DNA of 64,000 nt, taken from positions 214,320 through 278,319 of the forward strand of contig NZ_WQOH01000004.1 in NCBI RefSeq assembly GCF_018784445.1, in the 5' to 3' direction. The notes under the pieces are model-generated. The model was given only the letters and a program-made list of their open reading frames with translations. It did not search any database and was not told the origin of the DNA. This DNA comes from Gemmiger formicilis. GTDB lineage: Bacteria > Bacillota > Clostridia > Oscillospirales > Ruminococcaceae. The position numbers and the translations under genes were made by a program. Of the stretch, positions 32,421 to 40,670 are shown in pieces; the first letter of the stretch is position 1; each line of letters starts with the position of its first letter.

Positions 32421-34091
32421 ATGGCAGAACAAACAAAAACCCGGCGCGGTCCGTTGGCTTGGGTCAAACGACACAAAAAACTGATGATCTTTTTGGTCAT
32501 TGTGCTCGTTATCGCGCTGGTCATCACCAACGTTGTGCGCAAGGCCAATAAGGCGGCCGCCGGTACGACCTACCAGTATGTGCGCACGACCGTCCTGCAA
32601 AAGACGACCCTCAGCGATTCGGTCAACGTCAACGGCACGGTAAAGTCCGGCAGCAGCGCCAGCGTCACCGCCTCGGATTCCGTCAAGACCTACAAGGTCA
32701 CGGCGGTCAATGTGGCTGTGGGCGATACGGTCAAAAAGGGCGACGTCATTGCCACGCTGGACACCACCGATGTGGAAAAGCAGATCGCCAACGCCGAGCT
32801 GAAGCTCAGCGACACCCAGACCGACGCTCAGAAGAGCTATGACCAGGCTGTCGAGGATCAGTCTACCGACCTGGCCAGTGCCCGGGCGGATCTGGAAGAA
32901 GCCCAGAAAAAGTACGACACCCTCGGCCTGGATGACTACTACGGCTCAATGGCCGACGGCAGCAACAGCGGCAAGACGAACCGTGAGATCGTCACCGAGT
33001 ATTACACCCGCTACGCTGAGGAAATTGCCGGGTACGAAAACACCCTGGCGAACCTGCGCATCCAGCTGACCCAGGCCCAGCAGGACGGCGACGCCGACCG
33101 CGCCGCGGGTCTGCAGGGGCAGATCGACGATTACACCAACCGTGAGAGCGTCGCCAAGGGCCAGTGCAGCATCCCGGAACTGGGCCTGCAGGGCTTTGAC
33201 GCCATCAGCCAGTGCTACAACCAGATCGAGCAGCTGGCCCAGGCGCTGGACAAGGCCCAGCAGTCCTACCAGAAGGCTGCCACCGGCGCGTCCCGCAGTG
33301 TGGACAACGCCGAGACGAAGCTTGAGCAGTCCCAGCGCGAGGACGACACCCTGACCAGCTTGCAGACCGCACTGGATAACTGCACCCTGACCGCCACGAT
33401 GGACGGCACCATCACGGCGCTGAACGCCACCGTGGGTGACGTGTGCAGCGGTGCAGTTGCCACCATTCAGGACGTGGACAACCTGACCGTCGAGGTCACG
33501 ATCCCCGCCAGCTCGGTGGGCAAGCTGAAAGCCGGCATGCAGTGCAACATTACCAGCGATGCTACCGAGGACACCGTCACCGGCACGCTGACCCGCATTG
33601 ACCCGGTCGCCAACGACAGCGGCAGCTTCGGCGCGACTGTCACGGTCAACAACCAGGACAGCGGCCTGCTCATCGGCATTTCCGCCAAAGTGGAGATCAT
33701 CGTCAGCGAAAAGGATAACGTCTTTACCGTCCCGCGTGACGCAGTGGGCACCAACGACGACGGCTCGACCTACGTGCTGCGCAAGACCGGCGGCGAGGGC
33801 GTGGACATGACCTTTGAGCAGGTCGCCGTCACCGAGGGCGACACCAACGATTACTACGTTGAGATCACCGGCGACGACCTGAACGAGGGCGACGTCATCC
33901 GCGCCACGGCCGACCTGACCCAGGGCGTGGAGACTAGCTCGTCCGGCGATGGGATGCAGGTGATGGAGAACGGCGATCTTTACGTCGGCGACCCCAGCAA
34001 TATGCCGGAGGGCACCGTGGTCATGGGCGGCGGCGACGCCCCGGCGGGCGGCCCCGGTGGCGGCGGCCCCGGCGGCCCGGGAGGTCAGTGA
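32421..34091 (+). CDS. HlyD/MacA-like efflux adaptor subunit
   Basis: A 556-residue membrane-anchored adaptor. One N-terminal helix (LMIFLVIVLVIALVITNVV, about 20-38) is followed by a biotinyl-lipoyl half (VNVAVGDTVKKGDVIATLDT), a long alpha-helical coiled coil (about 115-320) and the second lipoyl half (MDGTITALNATVGDVCS). Beta-barrel and membrane-proximal domains follow, then a Gly/Pro-rich tail. In Gram-positives it works with the MacB-type ATPase and permease encoded directly downstream. The substrate is unknown; peptides, antibiotics or heme are family possibilities. Confidence 0.88.
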   Translation: MAEQTKTRRGPLAWVKRHKKLMIFLVIVLVIALVITNVVRKANKAAAGTTYQYVRTTVLQKTTLSDSVNVNGTVKSGSSASVTASDSVKTYKVTAVNVAVGDTVKKGDVIATLDTTDVEKQIANAELKLSDTQTDAQKSYDQAVEDQSTDLASARADLEEAQKKYDTLGLDDYYGSMADGSNSGKTNREIVTEYYTRYAEEIAGYENTLANLRIQLTQAQQDGDADRAAGLQGQIDDYTNRESVAKGQCSIPELGLQGFDAISQCYNQIEQLAQALDKAQQSYQKAATGASRSVDNAETKLEQSQREDDTLTSLQTALDNCTLTATMDGTITALNATVGDVCSGAVATIQDVDNLTVEVTIPASSVGKLKAGMQCNITSDATEDTVTGTLTRIDPVANDSGSFGATVTVNNQDSGLLIGISAKVEIIVSEKDNVFTVPRDAVGTNDDGSTYVLRKTGGEGVDMTFEQVAVTEGDTNDYYVEITGDDLNEGDVIRATADLTQGVETSSSGDGMQVMENGDLYVGDPSNMPEGTVVMGGGDAPAGGPGGGGPGGPGGQ

Positions 34092-34873
34092 TGCCGGAAA
34101 ATACACAACAGTTCGCGCAAAATATCGCGCATACCCTGATTGGTGACGAGGCCGCGCACCCCGCACAGCCGCTCATCCAGATGCAGGGCATCCGCAAAAG
34201 CTACTACATCGGCCAGCCGAACGAGCTGGAAATCCTGCACGGTATTGATTTGACCGTCTACCCCGGCGAGTTCGTCGCCATCGTGGGTGAGTCTGGCTCG
34301 GGCAAATCCACGCTGATGAACATTATCGGCGTGCTGGACAAGCCCACAGCGGGGGAGTACGTGCTGGACGGCGTGAACATCCACGACGCCGACGACAACG
34401 ACTTGGCGGCCATCCGCAACCGCAAGATAGGCTTTGTGTTCCAGACCTACAACCTGATCGGCCGCCAGAGTGCGCTGAAAAACGTCGAACTGCCGATGCT
34501 GTACGCGGGCGTCCCGGCGGGCGAGCGTACCCGCCGCGCCAAGGAGTGGCTGGACCGCGTTGGCATGGCCGAGCGCATGAAGCACCAGCCGAACGAGCTT
34601 TCCGGCGGCCAGAAGCAGCGTGTGGCGATTGCCCGCGCCATGGTCAACGAGCCTGCGCTGATTCTGGCTGACGAGCCGACCGGCGCACTGGACAGCCAGA
34701 CCAGCCGCGTCGTGATGAACCTCTTTCACGAACTGCATGAAAAATACCACAAGACCATCGTGCTCATCACGCACAACCCTGAACTGGCCGAGGAATGCCA
34801 GCGGGTGCTGACGCTGCGCGACGGCCTGATCGTGGGCGAACGAAAGGGGACAGGCGAACGTGCAGCTTTTTGA
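34091..34873 (+). CDS. MacB/LolD-type ABC ATP-binding protein
   Basis: A 260-residue ATPase. Walker A is [13 protein letters not shown] (about 72), Q loop [21 protein letters not shown], signature [15 protein letters not shown] and Walker [17 protein letters not shown] with the H-loop ITHNPE. The [21 protein letters not shown] pattern is that of MacB/LolD enzymes. The start is the ATG in the TGATG overlap with the adaptor stop. The 35-residue N-terminal extension before the ABC domain is unusual. It overlaps the permease gene by 14 bases. Confidence 0.93.
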   Translation: MPENTQQFAQNIAHTLIGDEAAHPAQPLIQMQGIRKSYYIGQPNELEILHGIDLTVYPGEFVAIVGESGSGKSTLMNIIGVLDKPTAGEYVLDGVNIHDADDNDLAAIRNRKIGFVFQTYNLIGRQSALKNVELPMLYAGVPAGERTRRAKEWLDRVGMAERMKHQPNELSGGQKQRVAIARAMVNEPALILADEPTGALDSQTSRVVMNLFHELHEKYHKTIVLITHNPELAEECQRVLTLRDGLIVGERKGTGERAAF

Positions 34874-36170
34874 GAATATCAGCATGGCGCTGACCAGCGT
34901 CAAGTCCAACAAGATGCGCAGCCTGCTCACGATGCTGGGTATCATCATCGGCATTGCAGCGGTCATCGCCATTGAAACGGTCGGCAACAGCATGACCGGC
35001 TCGGTCATGGACTCGATGTCCGGCATGGGTGCCAGCAACATTTCGGTCACGGTAACGCAGAAAAGCAGTTCCAGTACCTCGGGCACATCCCAGGGTGTCC
35101 GGCTGCGCCGGTTCATGGACTCACAGCCGTCGGATTCCGACCTCATCACCCAGGATATGATGGATGACTTTATGGCCACCTTCCCGACGCAGGTGGATCA
35201 CATCGAACTTTCCCAGCAAGTAGGCGATGGGACGATTGCCAAGTACGGCGAACCGACCACGACCATCAAGACCAGCGTCAGCGGTGCCAATGCTGCCACA
35301 CTGGAAAATCTTGGCGCAGATTCGCAGATTTTGTATGGGCGCTGGCTTGACGATGAAAAGGACGCAGGCCGCAGGGTCGCTTGTGTGTCAGAAAAATTCG
35401 TCGAACAGGCTGTCGGCGGCACCGCGCAGGAGGCCATCGGCAAGGCGGTCACGCTGACGATCAACAAGAATTTGTATACGTTCTATATACAAGGCGTATA
35501 TAAATACACAGAGGAAGACTACTCCAGTATGTTCGGCGGCAGCGACGATGACAGCATCCAGACGAACTTTTATATCCCACTGGACGTGGCAAAGTCCATC
35601 GTCGGCGCGGGCGCAGGCTACCAGAGCATCACGGTGGTGGCAAACGGCGGCAGTGTGAACGTGACCACCTTTGTGGACACGGTGGGCGATTTCTTTGCCA
35701 GCTACTACACCCGCAACGATTCCTGGACCGCCAGCGCGTCGAGCCTGGCGAGCCTGCTGGATTCGATGTCTGAAATGATGAGCACGATTTCACTGGGCAT
35801 TTCGGCCATTGCGGCGCTGTCGCTGCTGGTCGGCGGCATCGGCGTCATGAATATCATGATGGTCTCCGTCACCGAGCGCACCCGCGAGATCGGCACCCGC
35901 AAGGCGCTGGGGGCCCCCGCGTCGGCCATCCGGATGCAGTTCATCACCGAGAGCGTTATTCTCTGCCTGATTGGCGGTGCCATCGGCATTGTGCTGGGCC
36001 TGGGGCTGGGCGCAGCGTTGAGCAAGGCCGTGGGCTATACGGCGCGCCCGAGTCTTGCGGCCATTGTGATTGCCGTAGGGTTCAGTATGGCGATTGGCGT
36101 GTTCTTCGGGTATTACCCCGCCAATAAAGCGGCGAAGCTGGACCCGATCGAGGCGCTGCGGTATGAATAA
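34860..36170 (+). CDS. MacB/FtsX-type ABC permease
   Basis: A 436-residue permease with MacB architecture. TM1 at about 20-40 (MRSLLTMLGIIIGIAAVIAI) is followed by an extracellular MacB-PCD domain of about 250 residues. Three C-terminal helices form the FtsX domain, with GGIGVMNIMMVSVTERTREI and RKALGAPASAIRMQFI. It completes the three-gene export system with the adaptor and ATPase. The start is GTG 34860 inside the ATPase gene, indicating tight coupling. Confidence 0.92.
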   Translation: MQLFENISMALTSVKSNKMRSLLTMLGIIIGIAAVIAIETVGNSMTGSVMDSMSGMGASNISVTVTQKSSSSTSGTSQGVRLRRFMDSQPSDSDLITQDMMDDFMATFPTQVDHIELSQQVGDGTIAKYGEPTTTIKTSVSGANAATLENLGADSQILYGRWLDDEKDAGRRVACVSEKFVEQAVGGTAQEAIGKAVTLTINKNLYTFYIQGVYKYTEEDYSSMFGGSDDDSIQTNFYIPLDVAKSIVGAGAGYQSITVVANGGSVNVTTFVDTVGDFFASYYTRNDSWTASASSLASLLDSMSEMMSTISLGISAIAALSLLVGGIGVMNIMMVSVTERTREIGTRKALGAPASAIRMQFITESVILCLIGGAIGIVLGLGLGAALSKAVGYTARPSLAAIVIAVGFSMAIGVFFGYYPANKAAKLDPIEALRYE

Positions 36171-36179
36171 AACCCCATG

Positions 36180-36377
36180 CCTTCCCCCTTGGGGCTGCGC
36201 CCGCAGGCGCGTGTCGGAGCGCAACCGCCGAAGGCGGCTCTTAGCGCGTAGACTGAAGGTAGCCCCGCAGGGCCGGATGAGGGGCGCGTCTATGGTAGTG
36301 TCCCCATAAAGAGGCAGTAAGGCAAGGCCGCCCCTCATCAGTCCGCTTCGCGGACAGCTTCCCCCAAAGGGGAAGCC
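36180..36377. repeat. Family B double-hairpin repeat, copy 2
   Basis: It begins GCCTTCCCCCTTGGGG with a long arm containing CGCCCGCAGGCG and CCGCCGAAGGCGG, then GGGCCGGATGAGGGG. It ends CCCCTCATCAGTCCGCTTCG-CGGACAGCTTCCCC with a terminal CCCCAAAGGGG hairpin. It is in inverse orientation to copy 1. Confidence 0.8.
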
Positions 36378-36383
36378 TTTTAT

Positions 36384-36413
36384 CTCCCCGCGCATTGCGC
36401 GGGGACTTTTTTT
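36384..36413 (+). terminator. Terminator of the export operon
   Basis: TCCCCGCGCATTGCGCGGGGA, a near-perfect GC-rich hairpin, followed by CTTTTTTT. It also carries the -35 hexamer of the next promoter. Confidence 0.85.
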
Positions 36414-36423
36414 GTGGTATACT
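36395..36423 (+). promoter_or_regulatory. Promoter of the second MATE gene, overlapping the terminator
   Basis: TTGCGC at 36395-36400 lies in the loop/right arm of the terminator hairpin. TATACT is at 36418-36423; spacer 17, containing the T run. Confidence 0.55.
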
Positions 36424-36435
36424 CAACCTGGGAAA

Positions 36436-37800
36436 GTGAGATGCTTTGAAAAATTGAAAAAAGAAAGGTTATTTACCAATCGGCAGCTGCTTACGCTGTT
36501 GTGGCCGCTCATCATAGAGCAGGCATTGGAAATCCTCGTAGGTATGGCAGATACTGTCATGGTATCCTCGGTGGGTGAGGCCGCCATCTCCGGCGTTTCG
36601 CTTGTCGATATGATCAACCAGCTTATCATTACGTTGTTCGGCGCGCTGGCTACCGGCGGCGCGGTCGTTACCAGCCAGCACCTGGGTGCCAAACGGCGTG
36701 AGGAGGCCGCCCACAGCGCCGGACAGCTCGTGACGCTCAGTGCCATTCTGGGTGTGGGCGTGGCGGCGTTCTGCCTTATCACCCGCACGGCACAGCTGCG
36801 GCTCTTCTTCGGCACGATCACCGACGATGTCATGCAGGCCTGCCTGACCTACTTTACCATCACGGCGCTGTCCTTTCCGTTTCTGGCATTGTACAACGCG
36901 GGCGCGGCCATCTTCCGCTCCACCGGCAACAGCGCAGTATCGATGAAAGTATCGGTCATCGTCAATGCCATCAACTTCTGCGGCAACGCGCTCTGCGTGT
37001 TTGTGCTGAAGATGGGCGTCGCGGGCGTCGCGGTGCCTACGCTGATTTCCCGCGCGGTGGGCGCGGTTATCATCCTGTTGCTGGCAGCGCGGCCCGACTA
37101 TGTGCTGCAGATTACGCCCCGCAGCGTCACCCGGCTGGAAGGCAAAACTGTCAAGAGCATCCTGTACATCGGCGTCCCCTCGGCGTTTGAAAACAGTCTG
37201 TTCCAGCTGGGCCGCGTGCTGGTCGTCTCGATGATTTCGCTGTTCGGCACGGTGCATATCTCAGCCAACGCGGTGGCGAACAACCTGGACGCCATCGGCT
37301 GCATTGTGGGCAACGCCATGGGCCTTGCCATGATTACCGTCGTGGGCCGCTGCGTCGGTGCACAGGACTTTGAACAAACGAAATATTACACCAAAAAGCT
37401 GCTGCTGTGGGATTACATCGCCCAGGGCGCGGTGAATGTTACGGTGCTGCTGCTGCTCAACGAGATTTTGAGTATGTACACCCTGACGCCGGAGACCCGG
37501 GCGCTGGCGTTCACGCTGGTCATGATCCACGACGGCTTTTCAATTTTGCTGTGGCCGGCCAGCTTTGTGCTGCCCAACGCCCTGCGCGCCGCCAACGATG
37601 TGCGGTACACGATGGTGGTCGCCACGATTTCCATGCTGGTATGGCGCATGGGCCTGAGCTGGGTGCTCTGCGTCAATATGGGCATGGGTGCGGTCGGCGT
37701 CTGGTACGCCATGCTGGTTGACTGGGTCTGCCGTGTGATTTGTTTTGTCGCCAGATTTGCCACCGGGGCGTGGAAGAAGAATGCGGTGAAAAAAGTATAA
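36436..37800 (+). CDS. MATE-family efflux transporter (second)
   Basis: About 454 residues, 12 helices, with the MATE hallmarks LLTLLWPLIIEQALEILVGM, ADTVMVSSVGEAAISGVSLV and, in the second half, GVPSAFENSLFQLGRVLVV. The start is uncertain: GTG 36436 lies just after the predicted transcription start. TTG 36454 would give MKKERLFTNRQLL, closer to usual MATE N termini, but neither has a good ribosome site. The substrate is unknown. exoA follows 15 bases later. Confidence 0.87.
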   Translation: MRCFEKLKKERLFTNRQLLTLLWPLIIEQALEILVGMADTVMVSSVGEAAISGVSLVDMINQLIITLFGALATGGAVVTSQHLGAKRREEAAHSAGQLVTLSAILGVGVAAFCLITRTAQLRLFFGTITDDVMQACLTYFTITALSFPFLALYNAGAAIFRSTGNSAVSMKVSVIVNAINFCGNALCVFVLKMGVAGVAVPTLISRAVGAVIILLLAARPDYVLQITPRSVTRLEGKTVKSILYIGVPSAFENSLFQLGRVLVVSMISLFGTVHISANAVANNLDAIGCIVGNAMGLAMITVVGRCVGAQDFEQTKYYTKKLLLWDYIAQGAVNVTVLLLLNEILSMYTLTPETRALAFTLVMIHDGFSILLWPASFVLPNALRAANDVRYTMVVATISMLVWRMGLSWVLCVNMGMGAVGVWYAMLVDWVCRVICFVARFATGAWKKNAVKKV

Positions 37801-37815
37801 AAAGGAGCCACCCAC

Positions 37816-38571
37816 ATGAAATTTATCAGCTGGAATGTCAACGGTCTGCGGGCCTGCCTGAAAAAGGGGTTTGAGGATGTGTTCAACACCCTTGACGCGG
37901 ATTTCTTCTGCATCCAGGAAACGAAAATGCAGCCCGGGCAGGCGGATTTTGCGCCCGAAGGTTACACCGAGTACATATACAGCGCCGATAAAAAAGGCTA
38001 CTCCGGCACGGCCATCTGGGCCAGGGAACCGGCGCTGTCGGTACGGTACGGCCTGGACGAGGATATCCACAACCACGAGGGCCGCGCCATCACGCTGGAA
38101 TACCCGGACTTTTACCTCGTGAACCTCTATGTGCCCAACTCCCAGAACGAGTTGGCCCGCATCGACTACCGTATGCAGTGGGAGGATGACCTGCGCCGCT
38201 ACCTGCAAAAGCTGGATGCCGAGAAGCCGGTCATCCTGTGCGGGGACCTGAACGTGGCGCACGAGGACATTGACCTGAAGAACCCCGGCCCCAACCGCGG
38301 CGCGGCGGGTTTTTCGGATCAGGAGCGCGGTAAGCTGGGCGAGCTGCTGGCGGCGGGCTTCACGGATTCCTTCCGCCATCTGCACCCCGACGCCACCGGT
38401 ATGTACAGCTGGTGGAGTATGCGCTTCCGCGCGCGGGAACGCAACGCGGGCTGGCGTATCGACTATTTTCTGGTCAGTGACCGCATTGCCGACAAAATCG
38501 AGAAAGCGGATATCCTGATGGATGTGATGGGCAGCGACCATTGCCCGGTGGAGCTGGATATCAACCTGTAA
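37816..38571 (+). CDS. exoA: Exodeoxyribonuclease III (AP endonuclease)
   Basis: A 251-residue ExoIII-type enzyme of base-excision repair; it cuts at abasic sites and trims 3' ends. Catalytic motifs are in order: ISWNVNGLRA (N7), CIQETKM (metal-binding E34), NLYVPNSQ, LCGDLNVAH (D/N near 146) and the terminal MGSDHCPVEL with D-H. The ATG follows AAAGGAG. It is probably co-transcribed with the MATE gene. Confidence 0.96.
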   Translation: MKFISWNVNGLRACLKKGFEDVFNTLDADFFCIQETKMQPGQADFAPEGYTEYIYSADKKGYSGTAIWAREPALSVRYGLDEDIHNHEGRAITLEYPDFYLVNLYVPNSQNELARIDYRMQWEDDLRRYLQKLDAEKPVILCGDLNVAHEDIDLKNPGPNRGAAGFSDQERGKLGELLAAGFTDSFRHLHPDATGMYSWWSMRFRARERNAGWRIDYFLVSDRIADKIEKADILMDVMGSDHCPVELDINL

Positions 38572-38572
38572 A

Positions 38573-38769
38573 GCCTTCTCCCTGGGGAGAAGGTGGCCGC
38601 AGGCCGGATGAGGGGCGGCCTTCCGGTGGCTGCCCGGTAAAAGGGCGATAACGGCACACCTGCCCCTCATCAGTCTGCTTCGCAGACAGCTTCGGTCTCC
38701 GCGCTAAGAGCCGCCTACGGCTGTTGCGCTTCGACACGCGCCTGCGGGCGCGGCCCCTCGGGGGAAGCC
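38573..38769. repeat. Family B double-hairpin repeat, copy 3
   Basis: Left: GCCTTCTCCCTGGGGAGAAG, GGTGGCCGCAGGCCGGATGAG. Right: CCCTCATCAGTCTGCTTCGC-AGACAGC followed by the long arm with CCGCCTACGGCTG and CGCCTGCGGGCG, ending GGGGGAAGCC. Both end types seen at the DUF559 cassette are present. Confidence 0.8.
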
Positions 38770-38861
38770 AAAGAAGAAAACTTTTTTTAAAAATTCCCCC
38801 GCGCTTGCAATATCGGCGCCGGGGGATTCGTTTTAGTATACAGAAGGACAAAGCAAGGGAG

Positions 38862-39395
38862 GTGTGGGCACTGACAAATGAAGAATTTACCGGGCTGATG
38901 CAGCAATACCAAAAGCTCATCTACACGGTCTGCCTGCAATTTGTGCACGAGCCCCACACCGCCGAGGACCTGACCCAGGATACCTTCCTCTCCGCGTTTT
39001 CGGCTATCGACCGATGCGAGCCGCAGTATTACAAACAGTGGCTCGTGCGGGTGGCGGCCAACAAATGCAAGGATCACCTGAAAAGCGCCTGGGTGCGCAA
39101 GGTGGATGCCCCGGGCGACGATGCCCTGCCGGAGCCGCGCGGCGCACCCGGCAGTGACGCCGACGACCCGGCGGTAAACCTGGCCGACCGCGCCGGGGCC
39201 GCAGAGCTGGAACAGCTGGTGCGGAACCTGCGTGAGCCTTACGGAAAAATCGCAGTCATGTACTTTTTGGAGCACAAGGAAAGCACCGAGATTGCAAAGC
39301 TGGTGGGCCGCCCGCCTGCGACCATCAACAGCCAGCTGTGGCGCGCCAAACTGCTGCTGCGCCAGCAAATTACCGAGAGGAGGCAGAACGAATGA
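38862..39395 (+). CDS. ECF-like RNA polymerase sigma factor
   Basis: A sigma-70 family factor of about 177 residues. Region 2 reads LMQQYQKLIYTVCLQFVHEP with AEDLTQDTFLSAFSAI; region 4 reads GKIAVMYFLEHKESTEIAKL with the helix-turn-helix PPATINSQLWRAKLLL. The start is unclear. GTG 38862 is the first standard codon, but the ribosome site GGGAGG touches it. A CTG at 38871 sits at ideal spacing and begins LTNEEF, where homologues usually have MTNEEF. The stop overlaps the next gene's ATG, which encodes its probable anti-sigma. Confidence 0.87.
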   Translation: MWALTNEEFTGLMQQYQKLIYTVCLQFVHEPHTAEDLTQDTFLSAFSAIDRCEPQYYKQWLVRVAANKCKDHLKSAWVRKVDAPGDDALPEPRGAPGSDADDPAVNLADRAGAAELEQLVRNLREPYGKIAVMYFLEHKESTEIAKLVGRPPATINSQLWRAKLLLRQQITERRQNE

Positions 39396-39922
39396 GCCTT
39401 TATTTTGATAACGAAAAACTCTTTGACGCCGAAGGCCATTTGACCGACGAGGGCCTGTACGCTTTGAAGGACGGCACTCTGGACGACTTGGGTGCGCTGG
39501 AGGCTGCCGAGCATCTGAGCTTCTGCGACTACTGCCTGCTGCGCTACACAGCCATGATCGAGGCTGCGCCCGACTGCATGAAACAGCCCATGCGCGACCT
39601 GATCCCGCAGGTGCAAAACCTGATGCGGCTGCGCAGCTTCCGCATTATGACAAACCGCTATGTGTCGGCGGCGGCCGCCGTCGTGCTGGGGTTTGTGATG
39701 TGGGGTGCGGTCAGGACCTTTGGCGTGCCCAACGCCGCCGCCCTGTTGCCGCAGCAGCCCACCGCCCCGCATGAGCGGTTCGGCACCAAATTCAGCACCG
39801 CCGTCAACGGCTTTTACAAGAGCCTCGACGATACCTTTAAAAACTTTACCCTGACCGCTGAGAGCGGCCTGGAACAAATGCGAACCAAACCGATCGGCGG
39901 CAGCACCGCCAAGGGAGAATGA
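39392..39922 (+). CDS. Putative zinc-binding anti-sigma factor, membrane-anchored
   Basis: A 176-residue protein overlapping the sigma gene by four bases. The N-terminal domain has EHLSFCDYC (about residues 45-53), the H-x3-C-x2-C zinc motif of anti-sigma domains. One membrane helix follows at about 90-108 (YVSAAAAVVLGFVMWGAV), then an extracytoplasmic tail of about 65 residues. This order, cytoplasmic ZAS-like domain then TM then outside sensor, is standard for ECF anti-sigma factors. Inhibition of the adjacent sigma factor is inferred. Confidence 0.75.
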   Translation: MSLYFDNEKLFDAEGHLTDEGLYALKDGTLDDLGALEAAEHLSFCDYCLLRYTAMIEAAPDCMKQPMRDLIPQVQNLMRLRSFRIMTNRYVSAAAAVVLGFVMWGAVRTFGVPNAAALLPQQPTAPHERFGTKFSTAVNGFYKSLDDTFKNFTLTAESGLEQMRTKPIGGSTAKGE

Positions 39923-39925
39923 CCT

Positions 39926-40459
39926 ATGAAAAAGAATGGATTCCTGACCTTTATCTTCGCCTGCATCCCCGGTGCGGGGCAGATGTACTACGGCTATATG
40001 CAGCGCGGCCTCTCGATTGCGATGATACTGATACTCTGCGTGATGGCGGCCACCGTCGTTGAACCGCTGCTGTTCCTCTGCCTTGTTATCTGGATGTACA
40101 GCTTTTTTGACACCTATGACCTCATCCGCCACATGGCGGCCGGTGAGCCGAAGGAAGATTCCCTGCTGGTTCTGGGCAATTATGAGGAGATCAAAAAGCT
40201 GGTCCCCCAGCATAACAGGCTGATTGGCTGGGGTCTGGTCGGCTTCGGCGTCTGGGCACTGTATGAGACATTCATCTCAACCTGGCTCTATACGCTGCTG
40301 TGCAATCTTGTGGGCAACGGCTACGCCTACGACATCATTACCGGCATACCGAATGTTGTCATTGCGGCATTGCTGATTTTCGCAGGCCTCAAGCTGCTGG
40401 GCCTGCACCCCGAAACGAAGCACGGCGATGACGAGCTGCCGCCGTATCCGCATGAATAA
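39926..40459 (+). CDS. TM2-like multi-pass membrane protein in the sigma operon
   Basis: A 177-residue membrane protein with four to five helices. The N terminus, FIFACIPGAGQMYYGYMQRG, is the P-G-x-G-x-x-Y-x-G pattern of TM2-type domains. The C-terminal tail is acidic (GDDELPPYPHE). Its function is unknown. It starts three bases after the anti-sigma gene and so belongs to the same operon, perhaps as a target or extra sensor component. Confidence 0.7.
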   Translation: MKKNGFLTFIFACIPGAGQMYYGYMQRGLSIAMILILCVMAATVVEPLLFLCLVIWMYSFFDTYDLIRHMAAGEPKEDSLLVLGNYEEIKKLVPQHNRLIGWGLVGFGVWALYETFISTWLYTLLCNLVGNGYAYDIITGIPNVVIAALLIFAGLKLLGLHPETKHGDDELPPYPHE

Positions 40460-40465
40460 CGCCCT

Positions 40466-40510
40466 GCCTTCCCCCTTGGGGGAAGGCGGCGCCGCAGCGC
40501 CGGATGAGGG
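40466..40510. repeat. Family B half element
   Basis: One end only: GCCTTCCCCCTTGGGGGAAG, then GGCGCCGCAGCGCCGGATGA followed by GGGG. No matching second end is found before the family A element that follows. Confidence 0.7.
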
Positions 40511-40550
40511 GCGGCTGTGAGTAGGCTGCCTGTGTGGCTTCCACTTCCGG

Positions 40551-40637
40551 GTAGGGGTGGGATAGGTCCCGCCCGCTGCTGACCCACCGCCGCTGTGCCC
40601 GCCATACACGCGCGGGCCGGGCATACCCGGCCCCTAC
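40551..40637. repeat. Family A paired-palindrome element
   Basis: 87 bp: GTAGGGGTGGGATAGGTCCC at the left, GGGCCGGGCATACCCGGCC followed by CCTAC at the right. Confidence 0.75.
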
Positions 40638-40670
40638 TGTGCAACGAAGAATAAATGAGGTAATAGAATC

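Noticed and set aside
39338..39391. Longer start for the anti-sigma factor
   Set aside because: The upstream frame lies inside the sigma region 4 coding sequence; the ATG at 39392 has GAGGAGG before it and gives the usual overlap.
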